Below, in pieces: positions 50,872-59,682 of a stretch of 64,000 bases of DNA. Origin of the DNA: Nocardioides luti (GTDB lineage: Bacteria; Actinomycetota; Actinomycetes; Propionibacteriales; Nocardioidaceae). Below the pieces are notes generated by a model, which searched no databases, was not told the origin of the DNA, and worked only from the letters and a program-made list of their open reading frames with translations. Position 1 is the first letter of the stretch. Each line of letters starts with the position of its first letter. The stretch covers positions 868,001 through 932,000 of the forward strand of contig NZ_JACKXE010000001.1 of NCBI RefSeq assembly GCF_014212315.1, written 5' to 3'. Made by a program: the position numbers and the translations under genes.

Positions 50872-51993
50872 TCAGGCGCTCGGCGGCATGGGCGGGGGCA
50901 CGGCGGGGAAGAGGCCGGCCAGCTCGGGCACCTCGGCCGCGGCGGTCCAGGCGGCCATGCCCTGCTGCCAGACCAGGGTGTCCGGCTTCAGCTCGCCCGC
51001 GGCGACGCGCGGCGGCAGCTCGGCCAGGGCGACCGGTCCGACCTGCTGCCCGCCGAGCGCCAGGAACCACGGCGCGGCCGCACCCGGGATCGGCGGCGGG
51101 CTGGTCGAGGGGGCGGCCGGAGCGGCGGCCTGGGCCGGCTTGGGGGCCATCGCGTTGGCCATCTGCTGACCCATCGCCATGCCCATGCCGAGGCCCATGC
51201 CCTCCCCCGCGCCACCCGGGTTGTTGGCGGCGTCGCCGATGGCGGTGGCGGCCTGGTACTTGGCGTACTGGTCGAGGTCGCCCATCACGCCCATCGAGGT
51301 GCGCTTGTCGAGGACGGCCTCCACCTCGGGCGGCAGCGAGATGTTCTCGATCACGAAGCGCGGGATGCTGATGCCCATGTCGGCCAGGCTCGTCGTGAGC
51401 GTGCCGGCGAGGGTCGCGGCGATCGTCTGCTGGTTGGCGGCGAGGTCGAGCATCGGGAGCTTCGAGTTGGCCAGCGCGGTGCCGACCTGGCCGACGATGT
51501 TCTGGCGCAGGAACTCCGCGACCTCCTCGGTGCGGAACTGCGGGTCGGTGCCGACCAGCGCGCGCAGCAGCTTGCTGGCGTCGGTCACCTGGAGCGCGTA
51601 GGCGCCGAACGCGCGCAGCCGGACGATGCCGAACTCGGGGTCCCGCAGCGTGACGGGGTTCTGGGTGCCCCACTTCATGTCGGTGTAGAGGCGGGTCCCG
51701 ACGAAGTAGACCTCGACCTTGAAGGGCGAGTTGAAGCCGTACTTCCAGCCCTTGAGGTCCGAGAGGATCGGCATGTTCTGGGTGTCGAGCGTGTAGGTGC
51801 CGGGCGTGTAGACGTCGGCCAGCTGGCCCTCGTCGACCAGCACGGCGACCTGGCCCTCGCGGACGACCAGCTGGGCGCCGTTCTTGATCTCGTTGCCCTG
51901 GCGCGGGAAGCGCCAGACGATGGTGTCGCGACTGTCGTCGAGGAACTCGACGATGTCGATGAACTGACCGCGGACCTTGTCCATGAAACCCAT
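50872..51993 (-). CDS. SPFH/band-7 protein with C-terminal GYF_2-like domain, YdjI-like
   Basis: 373 residues. SPFH core: NGAQLVVREGQVAVLVDEGQLADVYTPGTYTL, YFVGTRLYTDMKWGTQNPV, FGAYALQVTDASKLLR, MLDLAANQQTIAATL and RFVIENISLPPEVEAVLDKR. A Gly/Met-rich linker (GMGLGMGMAMGQQMANAM) leads to a C-terminal GYF_2/DUF4339-like domain (WFLALGGQQVGPVALAEL, DTLVWQQGMAAWTAA). SPFH proteins form membrane-bound cages; the GYF-like part probably binds a peptide. Pairs with the zinc-ribbon gene 13 nt downstream. GAGGAGGGG upstream of the ATG. Confidence 0.85.
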   Translation of the reverse strand: MGFMDKVRGQFIDIVEFLDDSRDTIVWRFPRQGNEIKNGAQLVVREGQVAVLVDEGQLADVYTPGTYTLDTQNMPILSDLKGWKYGFNSPFKVEVYFVGTRLYTDMKWGTQNPVTLRDPEFGIVRLRAFGAYALQVTDASKLLRALVGTDPQFRTEEVAEFLRQNIVGQVGTALANSKLPMLDLAANQQTIAATLAGTLTTSLADMGISIPRFVIENISLPPEVEAVLDKRTSMGVMGDLDQYAKYQAATAIGDAANNPGGAGEGMGLGMGMAMGQQMANAMAPKPAQAAAPAAPSTSPPPIPGAAAPWFLALGGQQVGPVALAELPPRVAAGELKPDTLVWQQGMAAWTAAAEVPELAGLFPAVPPPMPPSA

Positions 51994-52103
51994 CGGGCGC
52001 CCCTCCTCGCGGTGGCCGGACCGACCACGTCAGCGAGGAACGCTACTGCAGATGGGGCACCCGCGAGGCGGGATTCAGGGAGTGTTCAGGTGCCCGAAAT
52101 CGC

Positions 52104-52141
52104 CCCGACCCGCCGGGCACCGGGGTGCTCGACGGGTCGGG
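52104..52141 (-). terminator. hairpin after tsf
   Basis: Outer stem CCCGACCCG (52104-52112) with CGGGTCGGG (52133-52141); the inner part GGGCACC and GGTGCTC extends it with one mismatch. Located 43 bases past the tsf stop. Confidence 0.7.
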
Positions 52142-52183
52142 ATCGGTGCGGGTCCGCGAGGGGACCTGCTCGGGTGCTGCGGC

Positions 52184-52996
52184 TCAGGCGCCGACCTCGA
52201 AGCGGGCGAACCGCTTCAGGGTGGTGCCGGCCTCGTCCAGGACGGTCTTGACGGACTTCTTGTTCTCCACGACCGACGGCTGCTCGAGCAGCACGACGTC
52301 CTTGAAGAAGCCGTTGAGGCGACCCTCGGTGATCTTGGCGATCGCCTGCTCGGGCTTGCCCTCCTCGCGGGAGGTCGCCTCGGCGATCTCGCGCTCCTTG
52401 GCGACGACGTCCGCGGGGACCTCGTCACGGGTGAGGAACTGCGGACGCATCGCGGCGACCTGCATGGCGGCCGAGCGGGCGGCGTCCTCGTTGCCGTCGT
52501 ACTCGACCAGCACGCCCACGGCGGGCGGCAGGTCGGCGGCACGCTTGTGCATGTAGACCACGACGGGGCCGTCGAAGTAGGCCACGCGGCCCAGCTCGAT
52601 CTTCTCGCCGATGGAGACGGCCAGGTCGTTGACGACCTCGCCGACGGTCTTGCCGTCGAGCTCGATGGCCTTGAGGGTCTCGGCGTCGCCGGCCTTGGCG
52701 GCGTCGGCCGCGTCGGCGATGCGCTGCGCGGTGCTGATGAACTCGTCGCCCTTGGCGACGAAGTCGGTCTCGCAGTTCAGCTCGACCAGGGCACCGCCGG
52801 AGGTGGCGACCAGACCGGCCGACGCCTCGCGCTCGGCGGCGCGCTCGGCCATCTTCTTGCCACCCTTGATCCGCAGGATCTCGACGGCCTTGTCGAAGTC
52901 GCCGTCGGCCTCGGTGAGGGCCTTCTTGCAGTCCATCATGCCGGCGCCGGACTGCTCGCGCAGCTTCTTGACGTCGGCGGCGGTGATGTTCGCCAT
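52184..52996 (-). CDS. tsf: elongation factor Ts
   Basis: 270 residues. Nucleotide exchange factor for EF-Tu. N-terminal UBA-like domain [30 protein letters not shown], then the Tu-contacting [15 protein letters not shown], and the coiled-coil/dimerisation domain. GAGGGGAAG before the ATG. Follows rpsB across an attenuator-like hairpin. Confidence 0.98.
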   Translation of the reverse strand: MANITAADVKKLREQSGAGMMDCKKALTEADGDFDKAVEILRIKGGKKMAERAAEREASAGLVATSGGALVELNCETDFVAKGDEFISTAQRIADAADAAKAGDAETLKAIELDGKTVGEVVNDLAVSIGEKIELGRVAYFDGPVVVYMHKRAADLPPAVGVLVEYDGNEDAARSAAMQVAAMRPQFLTRDEVPADVVAKEREIAEATSREEGKPEQAIAKITEGRLNGFFKDVVLLEQPSVVENKKSVKTVLDEAGTTLKRFARFEVGA

Positions 52997-53047
52997 GTGT
53001 GTCTTCCCCTCGGGTTCGTGTGTGTCAGGACCGATGCGCTCGGACCG

Positions 53048-53086
53048 GCACGACGGGTCCCGTAGGTCGTACGGGACCCGTCGTGC
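53048..53086 (-). terminator. strong hairpin between rpsB and tsf
   Basis: A perfect 16-base-pair stem with a 7-base loop (arm ends CGGGTCCCGT, loop AGGTCGT, arm ACGGGACCCG), just after the rpsB stop. Probably lowers read-through into tsf, or is an RNA-processing site. Confidence 0.75.
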
Positions 53087-53098
53087 TCGGGGAACGAA

Positions 53099-54106
53099 TC
53101 AGGCCTTGGCCTCGTCGGCGGCGGGCGCAGCGGCCTCGGTCGCGTCGGTGGTCTCGGCGGCGGGCTCGTCGGTCGAGGCGGTGGCCTCGGCGGCGGGCTC
53201 GTCGGTCGCGGCGTCGGCGGCCTCGGTCGCCTCGGCGGCCTCGGACGACGCGCCGGTGGCCTCGGAGGCCGGGGTCTCGGCGGTCTTGTCGGCGTCGCCA
53301 CCGGTCGCCTCGACGGCGGCCTTCTCGGCGTCACCGGCGAGCAGCTCGCGCTCCCACTCGGCCAGGGGCTCCTCGGCACCGACCTCGGCCGCACCCTCGC
53401 TGCCGGCCTTGGCGCCGGAGCGGGCGATGAGGCCCTCGGCGACGGCGTCGGCGATCACGCGGGTGAGCAGGCCGACGGCGCGGATCGCGTCGTCGTTGCC
53501 GGGGATCGGGAAGTCGACCAGGTCCGGGTCGCAGTTGGAGTCCAGGATGCCGATGATCGGGATCCGCAGCTTGCGGGCCTCCTCGACGGCGAGGTGCTCC
53601 TTGTTCGTGTCGACGATCCACACCGCGGAGGGCGTGCGGGTCATCTCACGGATACCGCCGAGCGACTTGTTGAGCTTGTCGCGCTCGCGGCGCATCTGGA
53701 GCAGCTCCTTCTTCGTGCGGCTGCTGCCGGCCACGTCGTCGAAGTCGACCTCGTCGAGCTCCTTGAGGCGGTTGATCCGCTGGTGCACGGTCTGGAAGTT
53801 GGTGAGCATGCCACCCAGCCAGCGCTGGTTGACGTAGGGCATCCCGACGCGGGTCGCCTGCTCGGCGATCGCCTCCTGGGCCTGCTTCTTCGTGCCGACG
53901 AACATCACGGTGCCGCCCTTGGCGACGGTCTCCTTGATGAAGGCGTACGAGCGGTCGATATAGGCCAGCGACTGCTGCAGGTCGATGATGTAGATGCCGT
54001 TGCGCTCGGTCATGATGAAGCGCTTCATCTTGGGGTTCCAGCGACGGGTCTGGTGCCCGAAGTGGACGCCGCTCTCGAGGAGCTGGCGCATGGTGACGAC
54101 TGCCAT
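53099..54106 (-). CDS. rpsB: 30S ribosomal protein S2 with long acidic C-terminal tail
   Basis: 335 residues from ATG 54106 (AGGAGAAC upstream). The S2 core is standard: [58 protein letters not shown], and [25 protein letters not shown]. After the core about 75 residues are an Ala/Glu/Thr/Asp-rich tail with internal [18 protein letters not shown] repeats. The tail lengthens the protein well beyond the 240-270 of most S2. Repetitive codons make the tail prone to length changes. Confidence 0.98.
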   Translation of the reverse strand: MAVVTMRQLLESGVHFGHQTRRWNPKMKRFIMTERNGIYIIDLQQSLAYIDRSYAFIKETVAKGGTVMFVGTKKQAQEAIAEQATRVGMPYVNQRWLGGMLTNFQTVHQRINRLKELDEVDFDDVAGSSRTKKELLQMRRERDKLNKSLGGIREMTRTPSAVWIVDTNKEHLAVEEARKLRIPIIGILDSNCDPDLVDFPIPGNDDAIRAVGLLTRVIADAVAEGLIARSGAKAGSEGAAEVGAEEPLAEWERELLAGDAEKAAVEATGGDADKTAETPASEATGASSEAAEATEAADAATDEPAAEATASTDEPAAETTDATEAAAPAADEAKA

Positions 54107-54502
54107 TGAGGTGTTCTCCTGTGGTGGAGCCGCTCCCGTTGTCGCCCGCCCTTCGTGCAGGGCGGGCCGGTGGCGTGCTCCGGTTGTGGTGTTCAGTTGC
54201 CACAGCCGACGGGTGCCGGCTGTCCTGACGCTCACGCGCGACCCCACCCGGATTTCTCCGGGACCGGGGATCGTCGCCCACGGGTGGCCGGGACCAAGGA
54301 GCTGGACCCGTCGCGGTCTGAGAGCGTGCGAAGTCAATCCAGAAGGATTGCTGCCGCTCAGGATAGTCCGCAGCGCTGCCGCGGGCGAATCGGTGCCACC
54401 GGTGCGCCAGGTGCCGTCCACAGGCGCCTCCCCCGACCCCGTTGTCCCCAGCCGCGAGCGCCCGGCGGGCGGGGCCGCGACGGCGTCGGCAGGCTGCTGC
54501 CC
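54107..54502. promoter_or_regulatory. rpsB leader and divergent spacer with two hairpins
   Basis: This 396-base gap has no gene. On the rpsB side lie a 9-base-pair hairpin (GCCCGCCCT, loop, AGGGCGGGC, 54144-54167) and a 7-base-pair hairpin (ACAGCCG 54202-54208 with CGGCTGT 54217-54223). Both would be in the rpsB leader. An S2 feedback site is possible but no known leader motif was recognised. TATCCT near 54366-54361 (minus strand) is a candidate rpsB -10 box. Confidence 0.4.
54490..54495 (+). promoter_or_regulatory. possible -10 box CAGGCT, leaderless
   Basis: CAGGCT ends 7 nt before the ATG at 54503. It is a weaker match than the other leaderless boxes. Confidence 0.35.
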
Positions 54503-55114
54503 ATGTCCCTGCGCCGCCTCGTCCTCGTCGTCCCGTTCCTGCTCGTCGCGGGGATGTTCCCGCCCGCGCAGGCGACGCAGGTCGGGGCGACGCCCGCCGA
54601 GGTGACGCCGGTCGGGATGTGGCCGCTGCTGCCAGTTCCGGAGGTCGTCGAGGGCTTCGACCCTCCGGACTCGCCGTGGGGCGCGGGGCACCGGGGGGTG
54701 GACCTGCTCGGCCGGGCGGGCCAGCCGGTGCGCAGCGCGCTGCCGGGGCGGGTGTCGTTCGCCGGACGGCTGGCCGGGCGCGGGATCGTCGTGGTGGACC
54801 ACGGCGACACCCGGACGACGTACGAGCCCGTGGCCGCGGACGTCGCCGTCGGCGACCCGGTCGCGGCGGGCGACCGCCTCGGTCGGCTCGAGGTCGTCGG
54901 CTCGCACTGCTTCCCGCGGGCCTGCCTGCACTGGGGCTGGCTGCGCGGCGCGACCTACCTCGACCCGCTGCTCCTCGTCGGCCTGGGCCCGGTCCGGCTG
55001 CTCCCGCTCTGGCGGGACCAGCCGGTGGGGTCCACCGGGGAGGTCGCGGCGCCCTGGGCGCCCGGCGTCCCGCCGTACGCCGCCTGGCAGCCGCTGGTCC
55101 GGACGTCGAGGTGA
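54503..55114 (+). CDS. secreted M23 (LytM-type) peptidase
   Basis: 203 residues. Signal peptide [22 protein letters not shown]. The zinc site is [14 protein letters not shown] (HxxxD) and [10 protein letters not shown] (the HxH/HxG motif). [25 protein letters not shown] is the conserved middle. Cleaves or binds peptidoglycan peptides outside the cell. A homologue in the same place, divergent from rpsB, is Rv2891 of M. tuberculosis. CFPRAC just before the second motif suggests a disulfide. Confidence 0.92.
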   Translation: MSLRRLVLVVPFLLVAGMFPPAQATQVGATPAEVTPVGMWPLLPVPEVVEGFDPPDSPWGAGHRGVDLLGRAGQPVRSALPGRVSFAGRLAGRGIVVVDHGDTRTTYEPVAADVAVGDPVAAGDRLGRLEVVGSHCFPRACLHWGWLRGATYLDPLLLVGLGPVRLLPLWRDQPVGSTGEVAAPWAPGVPPYAAWQPLVRTSR

Positions 55115-55121
55115 CGCGCAC

Positions 55122-56072
55122 TCAGGCTCGTGGGTGCGCCTGCTGGTAGGCCCGACGCAGCCGGTCGGTGGTCACGTGCGTGTAGAGCTGCGTGGTGGCC
55201 AGCGAGGCGTGGCCGAGCAGCTCCTGGACCGAGCGGAGGTCGGCCCCGCCCTCGAGCAGGTGGGTCGCGGCGGTGTGCCGCAGCCCGTGCGGGCCGATGT
55301 CGGGAGCCCCGGGCACCTGGGCGATCCGCTGGTGCACCAGGGTGCGGACGGCCCGCTGGTCGATGCGGCGGCCCCGGGCGCCGAGGAACAGCGCGGCGCC
55401 GGCCCCCTCGACCCGGAGCGCGGGCCGGCCCTCGGCGAGCCAGCGCTCGACCGCGCGGGCGGCGGGCAGCCCGAACGGCACCATCCGCTCCTTGCGCCCC
55501 TTGCCGAAGACGCGGACCACGTTGCGCTCGCGGTCCAGGTCGTCGAGGTCGAGGCCGACGAGCTCGCCCACCCGGATGCCGGTGGCGTAGAGCAGCTCGA
55601 GCATCGCGACGTCGCGCAGCCCGACGGGGCTGCCGTCGTCGGCCAGCGCCGCGGCGCCGCGGATCAGGTCGGCCGCCTCGTCGGCGCGCAGCACCGGTGG
55701 CAGGGTCTTGTGCGCCTTCGGCGAGCCCAGGCTCGCCCCGGCGTCGGTCGTGGCGCGGTCGGTGCGCACCAGCCACGCGGTGAACACCCGCGCCGCCGTG
55801 GCCCGCCGGGCCAGCGTGGTGCGCGAGCGGCCGAGCGTCTGCTGCTTCGCCAGCCAGCTGCGCAGGGTCCGCAGGTCGAGCTCCCCGACCTCGGTGTGCC
55901 CGAGCCGCGACGCGTGCTCGAGCAGGCCGGCCACGTCGGCCAGGTAGGCCCGCACCGTGTGCGGGGCCAGGTCCCGCTCCGCCACCAGGTGGCGTTCGTA
56001 GTCGCCCAGCACCCGGGCCATCGGCTCGGGCAGGTGCTCCTGCTCCTCGCGGACGTCCTCCGTGGCTGCCAC
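55122..56072 (-). CDS. xerC: tyrosine recombinase XerC
   Basis: 316 residues. Resolves chromosome dimers at dif with XerD. The catalytic set is in [20 protein letters not shown] (Arg), [12 protein letters not shown] (Lys), [15 protein letters not shown] (His, Arg), and [21 protein letters not shown] (His and nucleophile Tyr). The N-terminal core-binding domain [24 protein letters not shown] is normal. GTG start, leaderless. No phage genes nearby, so a housekeeping XerC rather than an integrase. Confidence 0.93.
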   Translation of the reverse strand: MAATEDVREEQEHLPEPMARVLGDYERHLVAERDLAPHTVRAYLADVAGLLEHASRLGHTEVGELDLRTLRSWLAKQQTLGRSRTTLARRATAARVFTAWLVRTDRATTDAGASLGSPKAHKTLPPVLRADEAADLIRGAAALADDGSPVGLRDVAMLELLYATGIRVGELVGLDLDDLDRERNVVRVFGKGRKERMVPFGLPAARAVERWLAEGRPALRVEGAGAALFLGARGRRIDQRAVRTLVHQRIAQVPGAPDIGPHGLRHTAATHLLEGGADLRSVQELLGHASLATTQLYTHVTTDRLRRAYQQAHPRA

Positions 56073-56078
56073 CCGTCG

Positions 56079-56084
56079 AGTCTA
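56079..56084 (-). promoter_or_regulatory. -10 box TAGACT of xerC, leaderless
   Basis: TAGACT ends 6 nt before the GTG at 56072. Confidence 0.5.
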
Positions 56085-56128
56085 GGTCGGCGCGACTCCC
56101 CCGGCCGTGCCCTTGCACGGCGAGCCGG

Positions 56129-56386
56129 TCAGTCGTCGTCCTCGAACGCCGACCGCGCCCGGGCGTACGCGTCGACCCTGCGGTCCAGCCCGACCAGCAC
56201 CACGCAGGCCAGGGCGAACCCCGCGATGCCCAGCGCCCGGTGGCCCCAGACGGCCTCCCCGACCCGCGCGAACACCGCCGTGAGAACCCAGAGGACGAGC
56301 ACGTTGGCCGCCACGACCAGGACGGCGACGAGCACCAGGGGCGGGAACTCGTGCCGTCGGGTCTCGCGCACCGGGCCTGTCGTCAT
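56129..56386 (-). CDS. small two-helix membrane protein, unknown function
   Basis: 85 residues. Two hydrophobic segments (PLVLVAVLVVAANVLVLWVLTAVF and ALGIAGFALACVVLVGL) and an acidic end AFEDDD. GGGAGG lies 8 nt upstream of the ATG. No family recognised. It sits between dprA and xerC on the same strand. Confidence 0.6.
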   Translation of the reverse strand: MTTGPVRETRRHEFPPLVLVAVLVVAANVLVLWVLTAVFARVGEAVWGHRALGIAGFALACVVLVGLDRRVDAYARARSAFEDDD

Positions 56387-56410
56387 GCCCGCAGCCTCCC
56401 AGCCGAGGCG

Positions 56411-56468
56411 ACGCGTGTGCGTCAGATCAGGAAATCCGGCCGTGGATCTTGATCCCACGCACACGCGT
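56411..56468 (-). terminator. large hairpin after dprA
   Basis: Perfect 12-base arms ACGCGTGTGCGT (56411-56422) and ACGCACACGCGT (56457-56468). Inside, GATCA and TGATC plus further partial pairing extend the stem. It starts 5 bases past the dprA stop. Confidence 0.75.
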
Positions 56469-56472
56469 GCCC

Positions 56473-57603
56473 TCAGGTGGCGGCCCGCTCGGCGAGCCGC
56501 CAGCCCTCCGGGACCTGCAGGACCAGACCGAGGCGGGACAGACCGCCGAGGGCGGTGCGGACCTCGAGGAGGGCGACCCCGGCGGTGCGCGCGATCGAGT
56601 CGGCCGGGGCGGCGTGGCGCAGGGGCACGGCGTCGAGGACCTGTTGCTGGCGCGTCGAGAGCCGGTCGCGCGAGCGGGTCGCGCCGCGCGGCTCCTCGAC
56701 CAGGAAGGCTCCGGACTCCCCCACCATCTCCAGGACCTCCGCGCCCGAGGTCACCAGGGTGGCGGCGCCCGAGCGGATCAGCTGGTGCACGCCCTGGGAG
56801 GGGGCGCTGGTCACGGGGCCGGGCACCCCGAGCAGCTGCCGGTTGAGGCGACCGGCCCAGTTGGCGGTGTTGAGCGCCCCGGAGCGCACGGCCGCCTCGA
56901 CCACGACCGTGCCGCGGGTGAGAGCGGCGATGACGCGGTTGCGGGACAGGAAGCGCAGCCGGGTGGGCGAGCAGCCGGGCGGCAGCTCGGAGACCACGGC
57001 GCAGGTGGCGCCGAGGTGGTCGAGCAGGGCCCGGTGGGCGGCCGGGTAGACCCGGTCGACCCCGCAGGCGAGCACTGCCACCGTGGCGCCGCCACCGCCG
57101 AGCGCACCCCGGTGGGCGGCCTGGTCGATGCCGAACGCCGCACCGGAGACCACCGTGAAGCCGGCCCGGGCGCAGACCGCCGAGATCTCGGCGGCGGTGT
57201 CGGCGCCGTACGTCGTGGCCGACCGCGACCCGACGACCGCGACCGACCGGTCCAGCGAGTCCAGGCGCAGCGGTCCCCTCACCCACAGCCCCAGCGGCGC
57301 GCCGCCCCGCTCGTGCACCGCCTCGGCGCCCTCGAGGTCGTCGACCTGGCGCGGCCACTCCTCGTCGGAGGGGATGAGGAAGCGGATGCCCAGCCGGGCG
57401 GCGGTCTCGAGGTCGCGCTCCGGCTGCACGGCGGCCATCCGCGAGGTGACGTCGGGGAGCAGGCCGGCGAGGTCGCCGCCCGCGGCCAGGACCTCGTGCA
57501 GGCGGACCGCCCCGATCTCCTCGACCAGCGCGGACACCCGCGGGTCACCCGGCTCGGTGAGCCGGCCCAGGGCCACGCGGGCGAGCCGCTCGTCCGCGCT
57601 CAT
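56473..57603 (-). CDS. dprA: DNA-processing protein DprA
   Basis: 376 residues. Loads RecA on incoming single-stranded DNA during transformation. Rossmann-type core: SVAVVGSRSATTYGADTAAEI, VVSGAAFGIDQAAHRGAL, VAVLACGVDRVYPAAHRALL, SELPPGCSPTRLRFLSRNRVIAAL and VVVEAAVRSGALNTANWA. A C-terminal winged-helix (QQQVLDAVPLRHAAPADSIARTAGV) is the DprA_WH domain. The start overlaps the comM stop as ATGA. Confidence 0.96.
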   Translation of the reverse strand: MSADERLARVALGRLTEPGDPRVSALVEEIGAVRLHEVLAAGGDLAGLLPDVTSRMAAVQPERDLETAARLGIRFLIPSDEEWPRQVDDLEGAEAVHERGGAPLGLWVRGPLRLDSLDRSVAVVGSRSATTYGADTAAEISAVCARAGFTVVSGAAFGIDQAAHRGALGGGGATVAVLACGVDRVYPAAHRALLDHLGATCAVVSELPPGCSPTRLRFLSRNRVIAALTRGTVVVEAAVRSGALNTANWAGRLNRQLLGVPGPVTSAPSQGVHQLIRSGAATLVTSGAEVLEMVGESGAFLVEEPRGATRSRDRLSTRQQQVLDAVPLRHAAPADSIARTAGVALLEVRTALGGLSRLGLVLQVPEGWRLAERAAT

Positions 57604-59189
57604 CCGGCCCGCTCCGTCAGCGTCGTCAGCAGCAGCGGCTCCCCGGTGCGCAGCCGGATCGCGGTGTCCGTCTCGCGGGGGCCGGGGCGCTCCACCCCGG
57701 CCAGGTCGGCGACCGTCCAGGCCAGGCGGTGCACACGCACGGCTCCCCGGGCGGTCAGCCGTCCGTCGTAGACCTTGTCGTCCACCAGCCGCTGCGCCTC
57801 GGGCGGCAGCGGCCAGCGCTCGCGCAGCACCGCCCCGGGGGCGTGACCGTTCAGCCGCCAGGTCTCCTCGGCGTAGCGGGCGGCCTGCCGGGCCCGGGCA
57901 CGCTCGACGCGCACCCGGACCTCGGCGCTCGACTCGGGGACGTGCAGGGGGTCGCGCCGCTCGTGCGGCCGCAGCGGCTGCAGGTGGCGCACGACGTCGA
58001 CCCGGTCGGTCAGCGGACCCGTGACGCGGCTGCGGTAGTCGCGGCGCTGCACCTCGCGGCACGTGCAGCCGTTGCGCCCGGCCAGGGGCGAGAACTCGCC
58101 GCACGGGCAGGGGTTGCACGCCAGGACCACCATCGCCCGGGCCGGGAGCACCACCGACTCGTCGCGCCGCGCGATCGCGACCTCCCCGCTCTCGAGCGGC
58201 TGGCGCAAGGCCTCGATCAGGTCGGTGCGGAACAGCGGGAACTCGTCGAGGAACAGCACGCCGCCGTGCGCCCGGCTCAGCTCGCCGGGCCGGACCTGCC
58301 CGCTGCCCCCGCCGATCACGCTCACCTTGCTGGCGTCGTGGTGCGGGGCGCAGAACGGGGGCCGAACCACGAGCCCGTCGCGGGACTCCAGGGCGCCGGC
58401 GAGCGAGTGCAGGGCGGTCAGCTCGAGCGACTCCTCGCGGTCGAGGTCGGGCAGGATCCCGGGGATCCGCTCGGCGATGCTGGTCTTGCCGACCCCCTTG
58501 GGCCCGGACAGCAGCAGGTGGTGCCCACCCGCGGCCGCCACCTCGACGGCGAAGCGGGCGTCCGCCATCCCGAGCAGGTCCGCGAGGTCGACCTCCTCGC
58601 GCCGCTCCTGGCCACGCCAGGCGAGCAGCGGGCTGCCCGACGCCGCCGCGACCGGTGGGGCCTCGGGCACCTCGTCGCCGCGCAGCTCGGCCACCACCTG
58701 CCCGAGCGAGCGCATGCCGAAGACCTCCATCCCGGGCACCAGCGCCGCCTCGGCCGCCTGCGGCTCCGGCACGAACACCCGCCGGATGCCGCGGGCCTGG
58801 GCGGCCAGCACCATCGGCAGCACGCCGTGAGCGGCCCGGAGGCCGCCGTCGAGCGTGAGCTCGCCGAGGAACGCCGTGCCCTGCAGGGCCACCGGCGGCA
58901 CGTGGCGCGACGCGGCCAGCACCGACACCGCGATCGCGAGGTCGAAGTGGGTGCCGCGCTTGACCAGGTCCGCCGGCGAGAGCAGGACGGTGATCCGCCG
59001 GGTCGCCGGCCAGTCGAGGTTGCTGTTGATGATCGCCATCCGGCAGCGGTCCCTGGCCTCGTTCAGCGAGGCGTCCGCGCGCCCCACCAGGGTCACGCCG
59101 ACCTGGCCGGGCGACACGTCGCTCTGCACGTCGATGAGGTGCCCCAGCGCCCCGTGCAGCGAGACGGTGCGGGCGGTCGCGAACGGCAT
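57600..59189 (-). CDS. comM: YifB/ComM-family Mg-chelatase-like AAA+ ATPase
   Basis: 529 residues. ComM helicases extend recombination branches in transformation. Lon-like N-terminal domain VDVQSDVSPGQ..., AAA+ core with Walker A LLSGPKGVGKTSIAERIPG, Walker B GGVLFLDEFPLF, and the zinc-finger-like CNPCPCGEFSPLAGRNGCTC. RLTARGAVRVHRLAWTVADL is the C-terminal helical motif. ATG 59189 overlaps the yraN stop as TGATG. Cotranscribed yraN-comM-dprA. Confidence 0.96.
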   Translation of the reverse strand: MPFATARTVSLHGALGHLIDVQSDVSPGQVGVTLVGRADASLNEARDRCRMAIINSNLDWPATRRITVLLSPADLVKRGTHFDLAIAVSVLAASRHVPPVALQGTAFLGELTLDGGLRAAHGVLPMVLAAQARGIRRVFVPEPQAAEAALVPGMEVFGMRSLGQVVAELRGDEVPEAPPVAAASGSPLLAWRGQERREEVDLADLLGMADARFAVEVAAAGGHHLLLSGPKGVGKTSIAERIPGILPDLDREESLELTALHSLAGALESRDGLVVRPPFCAPHHDASKVSVIGGGSGQVRPGELSRAHGGVLFLDEFPLFRTDLIEALRQPLESGEVAIARRDESVVLPARAMVVLACNPCPCGEFSPLAGRNGCTCREVQRRDYRSRVTGPLTDRVDVVRHLQPLRPHERRDPLHVPESSAEVRVRVERARARQAARYAEETWRLNGHAPGAVLRERWPLPPEAQRLVDDKVYDGRLTARGAVRVHRLAWTVADLAGVERPGPRETDTAIRLRTGEPLLLTTLTERAG

Positions 59190-59563
59190 CAGCCGATCCC
59201 CCGCACGTGCTCGACCAGCGAGGCCCCGCGGCGCGGCCGCAGCACCGCCACCAGGTCGATGCGGATGTCCTGGACCGCGATCCCCCGCTCGGCCACCCAG
59301 CGCGACGCCAGCCGGCGCAGCCGTGCGAGCTTGAGGTCGGTGACCGACTCGTGCGGCGTGCCGCACCGCGTCGTGCTGCGCGTCTTCACCTCGCAGACCA
59401 CCAGCACGTCGCCGTCGCGCAGCACGAGGTCGATCTCCCCCGCGTCGCAGCGCCAGTTGCGGTCGAGCACGACCATCCCCTGCGCGGCGAGGTGCCGCGC
59501 GGCCAGGGACTCGCCGTACGCCCCGAGCGCCTGCCGGAAGGCCGCGGTCGCGGCCCCTGTCAT
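59189..59563 (-). CDS. yraN: YraN/UPF0102 nuclease-fold protein
   Basis: 124 residues. [50 protein letters not shown] shows the Holliday-junction-resolvase-like fold with Glu, Asp, ExK (GEIDLV and CEVKTR). Function is unproven; it sits with comM and dprA in most actinobacteria. GGAGACG upstream of the ATG at 59563. The first gene of this three-gene unit. Confidence 0.93.
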   Translation of the reverse strand: MTGAATAAFRQALGAYGESLAARHLAAQGMVVLDRNWRCDAGEIDLVLRDGDVLVVCEVKTRSTTRCGTPHESVTDLKLARLRRLASRWVAERGIAVQDIRIDLVAVLRPRRGASLVEHVRGIG

Positions 59564-59682
59564 GAGTTCGTCTCCATGCCCGCCAGCGTCCCCGCTGCCG
59601 CGGACGTCGTACGCCGTCCCGCCGGTCGCCTGTGGAGGACGGTGTCCGGGGCGTGCCCTGTGGACGCGACGTGGCGCGGGGG

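Noticed and set aside
53646..55121. Long minus-strand frames extending rpsB upstream
   Set aside because: The S2 homology starts exactly at ATG 54106 with a good ribosome-binding site. The upstream part is antisense to the M23 peptidase gene and the leader.
55122..56072. Tyrosine recombinase as phage or island integrase
   Set aside because: It lies in the conserved rpsB-dprA neighbourhood with XerC motifs. There are no phage genes and no attachment-site duplication was seen.
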